Of a DNA stretch of 64,000 nucleotides, positions 27,705 to 37,440 are shown one piece after another. This DNA is from Vibrio litoralis DSM 17657 (GTDB lineage Bacteria > Pseudomonadota > Gammaproteobacteria > Enterobacterales > Vibrionaceae), in NCBI RefSeq assembly GCF_000426765.1, contig NZ_KE384568.1:111667-175666 (forward strand), in the 5' to 3' direction. A program made the translations under genes and the position numbers. The notes beneath the pieces were generated by a model. The model did not search any database. It was given only the letters and a program-made list of their open reading frames with translations, and had not been told where the DNA came from. Every line of letters begins with the position of its first letter. Position 1 is the stretch's first letter.

Positions 27705-28790
27705 ATGAACAAGCAAACAATTCAAAGTGATGAGCTGGTTACCACGATTCTTGGCAATATGGTAACGGCAACTTTATTACTCGATGAAAAATTGACGATT
27801 CATTATGCTAACCCTGCGGCAGAACAATTATTTTCTCAAAGTGCCAAGCGACTACTTAACACCGCCTTATCTCAATTAATACAGCATGCTTCGATGGATT
27901 TGGCGTTGTTTACCCAACCATTACAAAGTGGTCAAAGTATCACTGATAGCGACGTGACCTTCGTGATCAATGGTAAGCCAATGCTACTTGAAGTTACCGC
28001 CAGCCCGGTTTCAGTAAAATCTAATGACAAACAACCCCTAATGCTATTGGTTGAGATCCGCAAAATCGATTCACAACGTCGCTTAAGTCAAGAGCTCAAT
28101 CAGCACGCACAACAACAAGCGGCCAAACTGTTAGTTCGCGGTTTAGCGCACGAAATCAAAAACCCACTTGGGGGGCTAAGAGGCGCAGCACAGTTATTAG
28201 GTCGCATGCTACCCGACCCTAATTTAAACGAATACACCCAAATCATTATTGAACAAGCTGACCGTCTGCGAGCTTTAGTCGATCGCCTACTTGGCCCACA
28301 AAAGCCGGGAAAAAGGTCACCGGCCAATTTGCATGAAGTATTAGAAAAAGCTCGTCAGTTAGTTGAATTGGAATTTGCTAACCAAGTTATTATTGAACGT
28401 GATTACGATCCTAGTATGCCGCATATTGTGATGGATGCCGATCAGGTCGAGCAAGCCTTCTTAAACATTACCAGTAACGCGGCGCAAATTTTAGCTTCAC
28501 AACCCGACGGTACGATTACCATAAAAACCCGTACCGTTTATCAAGCCAACATTCAGGGTCAACGCCATAAGTTGGTGGCTCGGATTGAAATCATGGATAA
28601 CGGTCCCGGCATTCCAAGTGAATTACAAGACACCTTGTTCTACCCCATGGTCAGTGGGCGAGAAGGCGGTACTGGGCTCGGACTCTCTATCTCACAAAAT
28701 ATTATCGACCAACACAACGGAAAAATTGACGTTGAAAGTTGGCCAGGGCATACCGTATTTACCATTTATTTACCGATCCAAACGGTTTAA
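27705..28790 (+). CDS. glnL: Nitrogen regulation histidine kinase NtrB
   Basis: Sensor kinase/phosphatase that, with PII, sets NtrC phosphorylation. A PAS domain (about residues 10-110, LTIHYANPAAEQLF) is followed by the H-box RGLAHEIKNPLGGLRGAAQ with the phosphorylated His, then N, G1 and G2 boxes (LNITSNAAQIL, DNGPGIP, GREGGTGLGLSIS). The start is taken at ATG 27705, five bases after GGATGTGAG; an in-frame ATG at 27690 lacks a ribosome site and lies close to the NtrC operator. It is cytoplasmic, without membrane segments. glnG follows after 56 bases. Confidence 0.94.
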   Translation: MNKQTIQSDELVTTILGNMVTATLLLDEKLTIHYANPAAEQLFSQSAKRLLNTALSQLIQHASMDLALFTQPLQSGQSITDSDVTFVINGKPMLLEVTASPVSVKSNDKQPLMLLVEIRKIDSQRRLSQELNQHAQQQAAKLLVRGLAHEIKNPLGGLRGAAQLLGRMLPDPNLNEYTQIIIEQADRLRALVDRLLGPQKPGKRSPANLHEVLEKARQLVELEFANQVIIERDYDPSMPHIVMDADQVEQAFLNITSNAAQILASQPDGTITIKTRTVYQANIQGQRHKLVARIEIMDNGPGIPSELQDTLFYPMVSGREGGTGLGLSISQNIIDQHNGKIDVESWPGHTVFTIYLPIQTV

Positions 28791-28846
28791 AAATCGGGAG
28801 TGCCAAATGTTGTTTAATTTATCGAACTTGCGCAAGGAATTAGGAT

Positions 28847-30259
28847 ATGAGTAAAGGATTTGTATGGGTCGTTGATGACGACAGCTCAATCCGTTGGGTA
28901 CTAGAAAAAACATTATCATCAGCGAATATCCAGTGTGAAACATTCGCTGATGCGGAAAGCGTACTTTTGGCATTAGAGCGTGAAACTCCTGATGTGTTAA
29001 TTTCCGATATTCGCATGTCGGGTATGGATGGCTTAGCGCTACTAAAACAAGTGCAAACCAGTCACCCAGATTTACCGGTTATTATTATGACCGCTCACTC
29101 GGATTTAGATGCCGCGGTTAATGCTTATCAAACCGGGGCTTTTGAATATCTACCTAAGCCCTTTGATATTGATGAAACCCTTACCTTAGTTGAGCGTGCC
29201 ATTACCCATAGTTATGAACAAAAGCATGCCACTAGCGGAACAGAAAACCTCAAAACCGTCACACCAGAAATTCTCGGTGAAGCGCCAGCCATGCAAGAAG
29301 TCTTTCGCGCAATTGGCCGTTTATCACGCTCTTCCATTTCGGTCTTAATCAACGGTGAATCAGGTACAGGTAAAGAGCTAGTTGCCCATGCCCTACACCG
29401 CCATAGTCCACGTTCAAAAAATCCGTTTATTGCTTTAAACATGGCAGCGATTCCTAAAGACCTGATTGAATCAGAACTGTTTGGTCATGAAAAAGGTGCA
29501 TTTACCGGCGCCAATAGCGTCAGACAAGGCCGCTTTGAGCAAGCCAATGGCGGGACTTTATTCTTAGATGAAATTGGCGATATGCCACTGGATATTCAAA
29601 CGCGCCTATTGAGGGTGTTGGCAGATGGACAGTTTTATCGAGTCGGTGGCCATGCTCCGGTTAGTGTCGATGTCCGGATTATCGCAGCCACGCACCAAAA
29701 CCTCGAAAAGCTAGTCAATCAAGGCGATTTTCGTGACGACTTATTTCACCGTCTCAACGTCATTCGTGTACATATTCCAGCATTGCGTGAACGTCGCCAA
29801 GATATCGAAAAACTGGCTTCTCACTTTTTAGGCCGTGCAGCCGATGAGCTAGGCGTAGATATCAAAACGCTGCATCCAAGCACGGTTGAAACCTTAAACC
29901 GACTCCCTTGGCCAGGTAACGTACGTCAATTAGAAAACATCTGTCGTTGGTTAACTGTGATGGCAAGTGGTAGCGAAGTGCTTCCTAATGATCTACCCTC
30001 TGAGCTGCTCAATGAAAAGCGTCCAACCGATCAAGAAGGCAGCGCCGGATCGTGGCAACAACAATTAGAAAGTTGGGCTCGTTCAGCGTTATCTGCTGGA
30101 GAATCAGAACTTCTGAATATTGCCCAACCAGAATTTGAGCGCATTCTACTGCAAACCGCATTGACCCATACGAATGGTCATAAACAAGATGCGGCAAAAT
30201 TATTGGGTTGGGGCAGAAATACGCTGACCAGAAAATTAAAAGAGCTCAATGTAGATTAA
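28847..30259 (+). CDS. glnG: Nitrogen regulation response regulator NtrC
   Basis: Enhancer-binding activator of sigma-54. A receiver domain (about residues 1-120) has phospho-acceptor Asp in VLISDIRMSGMDG and the Lys in LPKPF. The AAA+ domain (about 140-370) has Walker A GESGTGKE, the sigma-54 contact GAFTGA, Walker B GGTLFLDEIGD and an arginine-finger region. A Fis-type helix-turn-helix ends the protein (GHKQDAAKLLGWGRNTLTRKL). Length 470. It is the expected regulator of the glnA and glnL sites seen nearby. Confidence 0.97.
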   Translation: MSKGFVWVVDDDSSIRWVLEKTLSSANIQCETFADAESVLLALERETPDVLISDIRMSGMDGLALLKQVQTSHPDLPVIIMTAHSDLDAAVNAYQTGAFEYLPKPFDIDETLTLVERAITHSYEQKHATSGTENLKTVTPEILGEAPAMQEVFRAIGRLSRSSISVLINGESGTGKELVAHALHRHSPRSKNPFIALNMAAIPKDLIESELFGHEKGAFTGANSVRQGRFEQANGGTLFLDEIGDMPLDIQTRLLRVLADGQFYRVGGHAPVSVDVRIIAATHQNLEKLVNQGDFRDDLFHRLNVIRVHIPALRERRQDIEKLASHFLGRAADELGVDIKTLHPSTVETLNRLPWPGNVRQLENICRWLTVMASGSEVLPNDLPSELLNEKRPTDQEGSAGSWQQQLESWARSALSAGESELLNIAQPEFERILLQTALTHTNGHKQDAAKLLGWGRNTLTRKLKELNVD

Positions 30260-30470
30260 GCTCAAGGCTGAACCATACTGGTTGTTAAAAACAGGGAGAC
30301 TGATGTGTTACAAAAACCAAACGACGCATCAGCCCCAAATTGACAACTGAATAACTATATTCACAAAGGTGATGAAAGCTGCATAATTACGCAATTTTAT
30401 TAAAAAATACATACCAGATCACAGATTTTGATTTATAATTATGGGCTGTCTTCTATATACATTGACTCAC

Positions 30471-33023
30471 ATGAAAGCCCCACGTTTATCATTACGCACT
30501 GCCATTATTTTACCTTTGACGCTCATTCTATTCGCAATGAGTGCTATCATTTTTGTCATTCAATCGATTAGTTACCAAACGACCTTAGAAGACATCAGTA
30601 AAAAAGAGCTAACGACTCTCGCGCAGACCGTAAGAACCAACTTGGGGAATTATCTCTACCCTTCTTTTATTATCAGTTCCACGTTAAGCCAATCCGTTAT
30701 CCATCATTTTCAAGAACCGACTAGCACTTCAGCGGATAAAGCGAGCTTTATTTTTGATATCTATGAAAGTATAAAAGATCAACTTCCTCAGCTTGATACA
30801 TTAAATATTGGGGTTGATAAATCCGGCTATTATTACGGCTTTCGCAAAGAAGACGACCAATCTCTATCTTTATTATTAAAAGATGAATCGACCAATAATG
30901 ATCTTGTGGTGTTTGATGGCGCTAACAGAAACTCTAATGAGCTTTATCGCGTCAAAGACTACAATATGCATCCTCGTCCTTGGTATGCTCCAGTGGCTTT
31001 TGCTCGCAAGCAAATGTGGTCTGAACCTTATATCAACAATGATGAGAAGCAAGAAATTACCCTTTCTGCGTTAACGCCAATCATAGATAAAGGTCAGCTT
31101 TATGGCGTGATCTCTGCGGACATCAAAGTCTCTACCTTTAATCAACTACTTACTGAACAAAAAAGTCAGCATAATCGCTCAATTTTTATTTTTGATGCTA
31201 ACCAACGCTTAGTGGCTCAGTCTGAATCATCAGACAAATTGAGCGTGATCAGCGAAGATGCACCTAAAACTGAAACCAACAACCCACTTTCTATTGAAGG
31301 TGGCCGCCGTGCGATATATGCCAGTACCGATCCGGTAATCAAAGCCGCCTCAAAAGCCTACTTATCGCAATCTGTAGGTGATGACCAATTATTTGAGTTT
31401 TCACTCGATAACAAAAAACATTTTGGCTATGTCACCCCCTTCAAAGACCAATACGGTCTTAACTGGCATATTGGAATCTCGATTCCAGAATCAGAATTTC
31501 TCACCAAGATGTCTAGCCAACAGCACATGATGAATATCACCATTATCGGCAGCACCATCTTGTTATGCTTCACTGGCTTTATCTTCCTAACCAGAGTGAC
31601 CTCTCCAATCACACAAACCGCTAAAGCGGCGCAAAAACTCGCCAAAAAAGAATGGAATACTCAGCTGCCAGTGTCTGGTCAAACTTTTGAAACTTATACC
31701 TTGGTTAAGTCCTTTAATGACATGGCGACCGATCTACAAGCGGCATTTACCGATTTACATAAACAACTAGCATTTGACTCATTAACCGGTCTGTATAGTC
31801 GTGAAGGTTTAATTGAATCAGTAAAAAACCATAAAAGACTCAATGGGTATGTGTTTGTTATTGGCTTTGATAGCTACCGTAATATCAACGATACCTTGGG
31901 TTACCACACCGGCGATCAACTGCTACAGACGATTGCTGAAACCATCAAAACCATCGCCCCGGCGAATAGCTTCCAAGCAAGAGTCGGCAGTAGTGAATTT
32001 GCCTTAATCACACTGAATATGGAGCCAGACCACAAGCAAGATCTGATTAGCTTGATCGTCAAAACCTTCGATAAACCAATCCGCTTAGGCATGGAGAACA
32101 TACTTCTGTCTCCGGTGATCGGCACTAGCCCAATTAATAATAGCGCTCTAGAGCAAGCCCTGCGCCAGGCAAGTATTGCTTTAAGCCATGCTAAGAAGCA
32201 CCAATTAAAAGAAACGACCTACTCTTCTGAAATAGAAGAAGATTCGTTAAAACGCACCCAAACCATCTTGCAAATTAGCGAAGGTTTAAAGAACCGTGAA
32301 TTTGTGCCTTTCTATCAACCTTTAATTGACCTAGAAAGCGGTAAGATTATTGGCGCAGAAGCACTGGCTCGCTGGTTATCGCCAAGCAAAGGGCTGATTC
32401 CGCCAATGCAATTTATTCCGATTGCAGAAGAAACCGGCTTGATTCATCAAATTGGTTACCAAATTTTATTGCAATCATGCCAAGATACTCAAAATGAAAT
32501 TGATGCCGGACGCTGGCCTGCAGACTTCCATATTCACGTTAACGTGGCCGTCGACCAGTTGGCTTCTGAGCAATTTATCTCTGAGTTAAAATACATCTTA
32601 GAAAAAACTAAGCTATCGCCAAACAACCTGACCTTAGAAGTGGTGGAAAGCAACTTAATTGATGATAACCCACTACTATTAGAAAATATTGAGAGCATCC
32701 GCTCAATGAATGTCGGTATTGCTATCGATGACTTTGGTACCGGCTACTCTTCACTGGCTTACCTACAGACTATTCCATTTGATTGCCTGAAGATCGACCG
32801 AGCCTTTATCAAAGACTTAACCGCAGAAAATGGCCACAACTCGATTGCCGCGGCGATCTTATCGTTAACTCGCGATATGAATGTCGAAGTGGTTGCAGAA
32901 GGTATTGAAACGGAAGAGCAAGCGAAAGTCTTGGCTGAATTAAAATGTGAGCAAGTACAAGGCTTCTACTATGGTCGACCTTCACCACTTAAAGAGTGGG
33001 CCACCAGCTTTCCGCTTAAATAA
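30471..33023 (+). CDS. Membrane GGDEF/EAL protein, degenerate GGDEF, intact EAL
   Basis: Probable c-di-GMP phosphodiesterase. Order: membrane segment (about residues 10-32), periplasmic dCache-like sensor (to about 355), second membrane segment (about 365-385), HAMP, GGDEF domain, EAL domain. The cyclase signature GGDEF is replaced by GSSEF, so diguanylate cyclase activity is unlikely. The phosphodiesterase motifs are intact: GAEALARW, LEVVESN, DDFGTGYSSL, DCLKIDRAF, VVAEGIET. The start is set at the ATG of MKAPRLS; an ATG 30 bases upstream is also possible. It stands alone after glnG. The ligand is unknown. Confidence 0.87.
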   Translation: MKAPRLSLRTAIILPLTLILFAMSAIIFVIQSISYQTTLEDISKKELTTLAQTVRTNLGNYLYPSFIISSTLSQSVIHHFQEPTSTSADKASFIFDIYESIKDQLPQLDTLNIGVDKSGYYYGFRKEDDQSLSLLLKDESTNNDLVVFDGANRNSNELYRVKDYNMHPRPWYAPVAFARKQMWSEPYINNDEKQEITLSALTPIIDKGQLYGVISADIKVSTFNQLLTEQKSQHNRSIFIFDANQRLVAQSESSDKLSVISEDAPKTETNNPLSIEGGRRAIYASTDPVIKAASKAYLSQSVGDDQLFEFSLDNKKHFGYVTPFKDQYGLNWHIGISIPESEFLTKMSSQQHMMNITIIGSTILLCFTGFIFLTRVTSPITQTAKAAQKLAKKEWNTQLPVSGQTFETYTLVKSFNDMATDLQAAFTDLHKQLAFDSLTGLYSREGLIESVKNHKRLNGYVFVIGFDSYRNINDTLGYHTGDQLLQTIAETIKTIAPANSFQARVGSSEFALITLNMEPDHKQDLISLIVKTFDKPIRLGMENILLSPVIGTSPINNSALEQALRQASIALSHAKKHQLKETTYSSEIEEDSLKRTQTILQISEGLKNREFVPFYQPLIDLESGKIIGAEALARWLSPSKGLIPPMQFIPIAEETGLIHQIGYQILLQSCQDTQNEIDAGRWPADFHIHVNVAVDQLASEQFISELKYILEKTKLSPNNLTLEVVESNLIDDNPLLLENIESIRSMNVGIAIDDFGTGYSSLAYLQTIPFDCLKIDRAFIKDLTAENGHNSIAAAILSLTRDMNVEVVAEGIETEEQAKVLAELKCEQVQGFYYGRPSPLKEWATSFPLK

Positions 33024-33055
33024 GACAAATTAACCTAAGCTGAAATTACTTAGAA

Positions 33056-33095
33056 TGAAAAATGCCGCGACCCCAATGGCGTCGCGGCATTTTTA
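33056..33095. terminator. Bidirectional terminator between the EAL gene and hemN
   Basis: AAAATGCCGCGAC, a loop, GTCGCGGCATTTTT. Strong GC stem with A and T flanks for both strands. Confidence 0.9.
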
Positions 33096-33104
33096 CAGCT
33101 AATA

Positions 33105-33166
33105 CATACCCAAAGTAATGGGAGTTGCAGTCAACAAAGCTGCAACTTCAAGTACAACGGGTATTA
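33105..33166. repeat. Short intergenic element touching the hemN stop
   Basis: ATACCCAAAGTAATGGGAG at the left, GGGTATT at the right, and an internal hairpin GTTGCAG ... CTGCAAC. The right end overlaps the hemN stop codon (complement of 33164-33166). It is related to 17965-18031. Confidence 0.75.
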
Positions 33167-34549
33167 AATTACACGAGAGAACTGCTGCTGACGGGCGCGT
33201 GTTCGTAGGTAAGTATCAAAGCACATACAAATATTACGAATCAATAAACGGCCACGTAAGGTCACCGTAATATGCGAATCGGTCACTTCAACCAACTGGT
33301 CATCAACAAACGTTTTCAGCAAAGCCAAGTCTTCTTTAAAGTACTGATTGAAGTTGAAGTTAAACTCTTTTTCGATCCCGACTTTATCTAGGGTAAAGTT
33401 ACAAATCAGCTGCTTAATCACTTCACGACGAATCAAATCATCTTGATCTAATACCACACCACGCCATAACGCATGACGTTGCTCATCAACTTGAGCGTAG
33501 TACTTTTTCAGCTCTTTTTGGTTTTGTGCATAACTATTGCCAACCATAGAAATCGACGACACACCAAAGCCAATCAAATCACAATCCCCTTGGGTAGTGT
33601 AACCTTGGAAATTACGGTGCAATATGCCGGCTCGTTGAGCAATCGCCAGTTCATCATCAGGTAGAGCAAAGTGATCCATACCAATGAACTGATAACCAGC
33701 CTCGGTAAGGGTTTTAATCGTATATTGCAGAATTGCCATTTTTTGCTCAGCGCTCGGCATGTGTTCTTCTTTGAGCTTAGCTTGAGCGGCAAATAACTGT
33801 GGCATATGCGCATAGTTAAAGATCGATAATCGGCCCGGTTTCATGGCTAACACTTTTTCTAGCGTATGTGAGAAGGTCGCTAGCGTCTGTTTTGGTAAAC
33901 CGTAGATTAAATCGAGGTTGGTAGAACGGAAACCCAGCTCTTTGGTTCTTGCGACCATGGCAACAATAAAGTCTTCATCTTGCTCACGGTTCACTAATTG
34001 CTGAACTTCTTTATCAAAATCTTGTACACCAATACTCAAGCGGTTGAAGCCTTCAGCGCGCAAATGATCCAGCATATCGAGCTCAATTTCACGCGGGTCA
34101 ACTTCAATGCTAATTTCAGCATCGTCAGTAAAGGTAAACTCGGCACGTAGAGCGGTCATAATGCGCGTCATTTGGATTTTGGTGAGGAAGGTTGGCGTAC
34201 CGCCACCAAAATGCAATTGACTCACCTGACGCTGCTGAATCAACGGAGCGCGCTCACGGATTTCTTGAATTAACACTTGTAAGTAATCATCGGCTTTATG
34301 CTGATGACGGGTGATCACTTTATTACAGCCACAGTAGTAACAAAGCTTATGACAAAATGGGATGTGAATATAAAGTGACAGTGGTCGCTCTGGATAGTCG
34401 GCACAAGCCATATCGAGATCAGAGATGGTGAACGCTTCATGGAACTCAACCGCGGTTGGGTAGGACGTATAACGAGGACCAGAGTAGTTATACTTCTCTA
34501 GCATTGCTTGATCCCACACGATTTGTTCTTTTAACATCATGACTTCCAC
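33164..34549 (-). CDS. hemN: Oxygen-independent coproporphyrinogen III dehydrogenase
   Basis: Radical SAM enzyme that decarboxylates coproporphyrinogen III to protoporphyrinogen IX without oxygen. The cluster motif CxxxCxxC is in HIPFCHKLCYYCGCNK near residues 65-75; GGGTPTF and the SAM-site segments follow. The N-terminal YNYSGPRYTSYPTAVEF is diagnostic of true HemN rather than HemW. Length 461; the start may be the first, fourth or fifth residue (MEVMM). It stands alone. Confidence 0.97.
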   Translation of the reverse strand: MEVMMLKEQIVWDQAMLEKYNYSGPRYTSYPTAVEFHEAFTISDLDMACADYPERPLSLYIHIPFCHKLCYYCGCNKVITRHQHKADDYLQVLIQEIRERAPLIQQRQVSQLHFGGGTPTFLTKIQMTRIMTALRAEFTFTDDAEISIEVDPREIELDMLDHLRAEGFNRLSIGVQDFDKEVQQLVNREQDEDFIVAMVARTKELGFRSTNLDLIYGLPKQTLATFSHTLEKVLAMKPGRLSIFNYAHMPQLFAAQAKLKEEHMPSAEQKMAILQYTIKTLTEAGYQFIGMDHFALPDDELAIAQRAGILHRNFQGYTTQGDCDLIGFGVSSISMVGNSYAQNQKELKKYYAQVDEQRHALWRGVVLDQDDLIRREVIKQLICNFTLDKVGIEKEFNFNFNQYFKEDLALLKTFVDDQLVEVTDSHITVTLRGRLLIRNICMCFDTYLRTRARQQQFSRVI

Positions 34550-34683
34550 TTATTATTTCAACCACACTTACTGAATGTGTCCTAGTCACCTAGGCTTTAG
34601 TTATCAGTATCGACAAGCTATCAATACTAATTTTCACCCAATATGGATATACCCACAAAGGTTAAAAACGAGCCTAGTTTGTT

Positions 34684-35172
34684 CTACATCATTTTTATCG
34701 GAATTTGATTGTTTAACGGTGCGATACGTTCTTTAAGATCAGACAACTCAGCAATCACTTGATCGGTTAAACGCACTTCCGCTTTCTGACGCGATAAGTT
34801 TTGCTTCATTCGATCTTGTTTGGCGAGCTTTTGTCTCTCTTCACCGCGGGCCATATCTTTGACGACGTCGTACAATTCATAAATCGCAGGATAATCTTGA
34901 GCAAAGTCGATGCGTTGATCGCCTTGGACATAATCCATAATGCAATACACTCGGATCACGATTTCAGATAAATCACATTGCTCATGAATACCGGCCATAC
35001 ATAAGGTATTCACATTTTCAAAGATATTGGCGTTACGCTTTTCAATTGCTCTTTGTTGCTGAATTTCAATCAGTTGCTTTTGCTTTTTAATTTTGATCAG
35101 CAAAAAACCAGCATAACTGGCTAAAGCAACAATAATGATGGCTCCAACAATGGCTAACAATACGATCGGCAT
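34684..35172 (-). CDS. DUF2489 membrane-anchored protein
   Basis: The start is set at the ATG complementary to 35170-35172, preceded by GGAAGG; a longer frame adds ten residues without a ribosome site. One N-terminal membrane segment (MPIVLLAIVGAIIIVALASY) is followed by a short charged helix (KIKKQKQLIEIQQQRAIEKR) and a small cytoplasmic domain with two or three cysteines (NTLCMAGIHEQCDLSEI). Matches DUF2489 in layout; function unknown. It lies between hemN and yihI, as in other vibrios. Confidence 0.8.
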   Translation of the reverse strand: MPIVLLAIVGAIIIVALASYAGFLLIKIKKQKQLIEIQQQRAIEKRNANIFENVNTLCMAGIHEQCDLSEIVIRVYCIMDYVQGDQRIDFAQDYPAIYELYDVVKDMARGEERQKLAKQDRMKQNLSRQKAEVRLTDQVIAELSDLKERIAPLNNQIPIKMM

Positions 35173-35228
35173 AAAATTCCTTCCGCTAAACGCCCTACTC
35201 AACTCAATAAAGTGGCAGGGCTATTCGT

Positions 35229-35804
35229 TTATTTAAAATCGTTTAAATCTAAATCTTCAAATTGTGACAGTAGATCATCATCTGAAGCAGGTTTCTTCGA
35301 TTTCTTAGATACAGGTTTTTCATCCACAGCCTGTTCTTCAGGCTCAGATTCTACCATGTCATCTTCATCAAAAATGCCAAGTTGCTTCATTAATGCTTCT
35401 AAACGATCTAATTTTTGATCGACATAATTCTGCAAGCCTGCACCCAATTTCTCACCGTTGTCTAAACGGTCGATCAACACATTTAGTTGAGGATCGTTTT
35501 GGATCGCTTCAAGCTCTTGCTCGGCATTAAGCTTACGCTGCTGCTTCGACGGTTTTGTTTTCGCTTCCACAACCAAAGGAATCGGTTTCTTACTACCATG
35601 GCGAGGATCTTTAGAACCGCCTTGACTACGTTGGTTGTGCGCACCAGAACCATCTGAATGACGGCTACCAGTTTTCAAACCTTTACGCTTGTTGAGACGC
35701 TTACGTAAACGACCTTCCACATCCGATTCAGAGCGATTACGCGTTACAATCACTTCTTCAGAACCGGTTGATCCTGGCTTTCTAGATTTTTTCGTACGAG
35801 ACAT
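35229..35804 (-). CDS. yihI: Der GTPase-activating protein YihI
   Basis: Stimulates the GTPase Der and so tunes late 50S ribosome assembly. The N-terminal half is very basic (MSRTKKSRKPGSTGSEE, RLRKRLNKRKGLKTGSRH, with the family motif DPRHGSKKPIPL), and the C-terminal half is acidic (EDDMVESEPEEQAVDE, ending SQFEDLDLNDFK). Length 191. Linkage with hemN and polA is the same as in E. coli. Confidence 0.93.
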   Translation of the reverse strand: MSRTKKSRKPGSTGSEEVIVTRNRSESDVEGRLRKRLNKRKGLKTGSRHSDGSGAHNQRSQGGSKDPRHGSKKPIPLVVEAKTKPSKQQRKLNAEQELEAIQNDPQLNVLIDRLDNGEKLGAGLQNYVDQKLDRLEALMKQLGIFDEDDMVESEPEEQAVDEKPVSKKSKKPASDDDLLSQFEDLDLNDFK

Positions 35805-35834
35805 TCTTTTTTCCTATTTTAAGGCCGAAATTTA

Positions 35835-36473
35835 TTACTCGGCCTTTTTCAGTAACATGACATCATTACCGATAAATTCAAGTTGCAGCTGGTCACGATT
35901 GGCTAAGAACTCAAAGGTTTCTCGGCTAAAAAACACCACATGAGTAGGATCATGTCGATAATGCCAACTTGCAAATGCCTCTACATCTTTCACTAACTTG
36001 GTCATTACGCCAAGCCAGCCACCCGGCTTTAACATATCCAGCCATTGCTGCCACACTAGGTTGGGAGTAAAGAGGTGTTCGATGACTTCGGTTGCGGTAA
36101 CAAAGTCATATTGTTGATGTAGAGCCTGTTTATTAGGGTAATAGTAAAGATCATACAACGCCACTTGATGCCCTTTTTCTTCTAGCATCATAGCTAACGC
36201 CGGGCCCGGTCCACAGCCAAAGTCTAAGCCTTGAGATTGCGGAGCGATACGTTGTAATAATGGGTCTACCATGCGCGATAAAAAGCGACGGTAGCCCTGA
36301 TCTTGAGGGTCATTTTCATGCAAATCATACACCGCTTTTTCAGCTTCAGCATCCACACGTTGCTCTGGGTTTACAAACACCAAAACGCACTGCTGGCACT
36401 GTAAATACTGACGACGGTTATCCTGATAATAGATATCGGTTTGGCTACTTTGGCACAATGGACAGGTATGCAT
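35835..36473 (-). CDS. Class I SAM methyltransferase with N-terminal zinc ribbon
   Basis: The start is set at the ATG of MHTCPLCQSSQ, preceded by AAGGGGTG. The N-terminus has two CxxC pairs (CPLC at residues 4-7 and CQQC near 26-29), likely a zinc ribbon. A class I methyltransferase fold follows: glycine loop LDFGCGPGPALAMML, then DFVTATEVIEHL and WLDMLKPGGWLGVM. The substrate is unknown. The gene lies 30 bases upstream of yihI and may share its transcript. Length 212 from this start. Confidence 0.82.
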   Translation of the reverse strand: MHTCPLCQSSQTDIYYQDNRRQYLQCQQCVLVFVNPEQRVDAEAEKAVYDLHENDPQDQGYRRFLSRMVDPLLQRIAPQSQGLDFGCGPGPALAMMLEEKGHQVALYDLYYYPNKQALHQQYDFVTATEVIEHLFTPNLVWQQWLDMLKPGGWLGVMTKLVKDVEAFASWHYRHDPTHVVFFSRETFEFLANRDQLQLEFIGNDVMLLKKAE

Positions 36474-36573
36474 AAAATCACCCCTTAGATTAAGGATGCG
36501 CAACATACCAGAAATGGCGGTTAGAGTGGAGTTTTATTAAGCAATTTAGCGAAAGATTTTTTGTTAGAAAAGC

Positions 36574-36608
36574 AAAACCCTCAACAAATTTGCACTTGTT
36601 GAGGGCTT
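36574..36608 (-). terminator. Terminator after the cytochrome c4 gene
   Basis: On the minus strand CCCTCAACAA, a short loop, TTGTTGAGGG, then a T-rich tail. Confidence 0.8.
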
Positions 36609-36640
36609 AATAATCTATGCTACTAAACTCATGTTAGAGC

Positions 36641-37258
36641 TTAATGCAAACCACCGATGTACTTCGACAAAATATCAATGTCTTCGTCGCTTAGATTCTT
36701 AGTAACATCTTGCATCATGCCATTTAAATCATTATTACGATCAGCGGAACGGAATTTTTCTAGCTGAGCTTTAGTGTATTCGGCATGTTGGCCTGAAATT
36801 TTCGGGAAGCCGCCTAATTCCATACCATGTCCACGAGGACCATGACATGCAGCACAAGCAGTAATGCCTTTTTCAGCATCACCGGCAAAGTAAAGTGCTT
36901 TGCCTTTCTCTACTACATTTTCAGGAGTTGAACCTTCGGTTTGTGGTAATGAGGCGTAATAAGCTGAGATATCAGTGATGTCTTCATCCGTCAGTGGCAT
37001 CGCCATCGCGCTCATCACAGGATCATAACGACCTTGTTTACCACCGCTGCTCATACCTAATTTAAGGTCATGCATCTGCTTTTCTAAGTACTTAACATGT
37101 TGACCGGCTAGCTTAGGGTATTGAGTCACCACGCTATTACCATCGGCACCATGACAAGCCGCACAAGTGGCAGACTTTTCTTTCCCTGCTTCAATATCAC
37201 CTTGTGCCCACACAGAGCAGCTGGCAACTAAACTAATAATGAATACTAATTTTTTCAT
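36641..37258 (-). CDS. Dihaem cytochrome c4
   Basis: Periplasmic or membrane-associated electron carrier feeding terminal oxidases, especially the cbb3 type. A signal peptide (about residues 1-18, ending SVWA) is followed by two homologous haem domains, each with CxxCH: CAACHGADGNS near residue 33 and CAACHGPRGHGM near residue 135. Axial methionines are likely in the MSAMAMPLT and MMQDV segments. Length 205. It is divergent from engB. Confidence 0.94.
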   Translation of the reverse strand: MKKLVFIISLVASCSVWAQGDIEAGKEKSATCAACHGADGNSVVTQYPKLAGQHVKYLEKQMHDLKLGMSSGGKQGRYDPVMSAMAMPLTDEDITDISAYYASLPQTEGSTPENVVEKGKALYFAGDAEKGITACAACHGPRGHGMELGGFPKISGQHAEYTKAQLEKFRSADRNNDLNGMMQDVTKNLSDEDIDILSKYIGGLH

Positions 37259-37440
37259 GACATTCCATTTATAATTATTCAGCTTCCACTACCACGATAC
37301 ATAAGCGTTCATGGTACACTATGTCTAACGGTTACTTGGGGATACTTATTTTAGTCTTGCCCAGACAAGTAAACCAATTGTACACAATTATACATAAAAG
37401 CAATCATTCCTCTACAAAAGTGGAGATGGAGTTAACAAAT

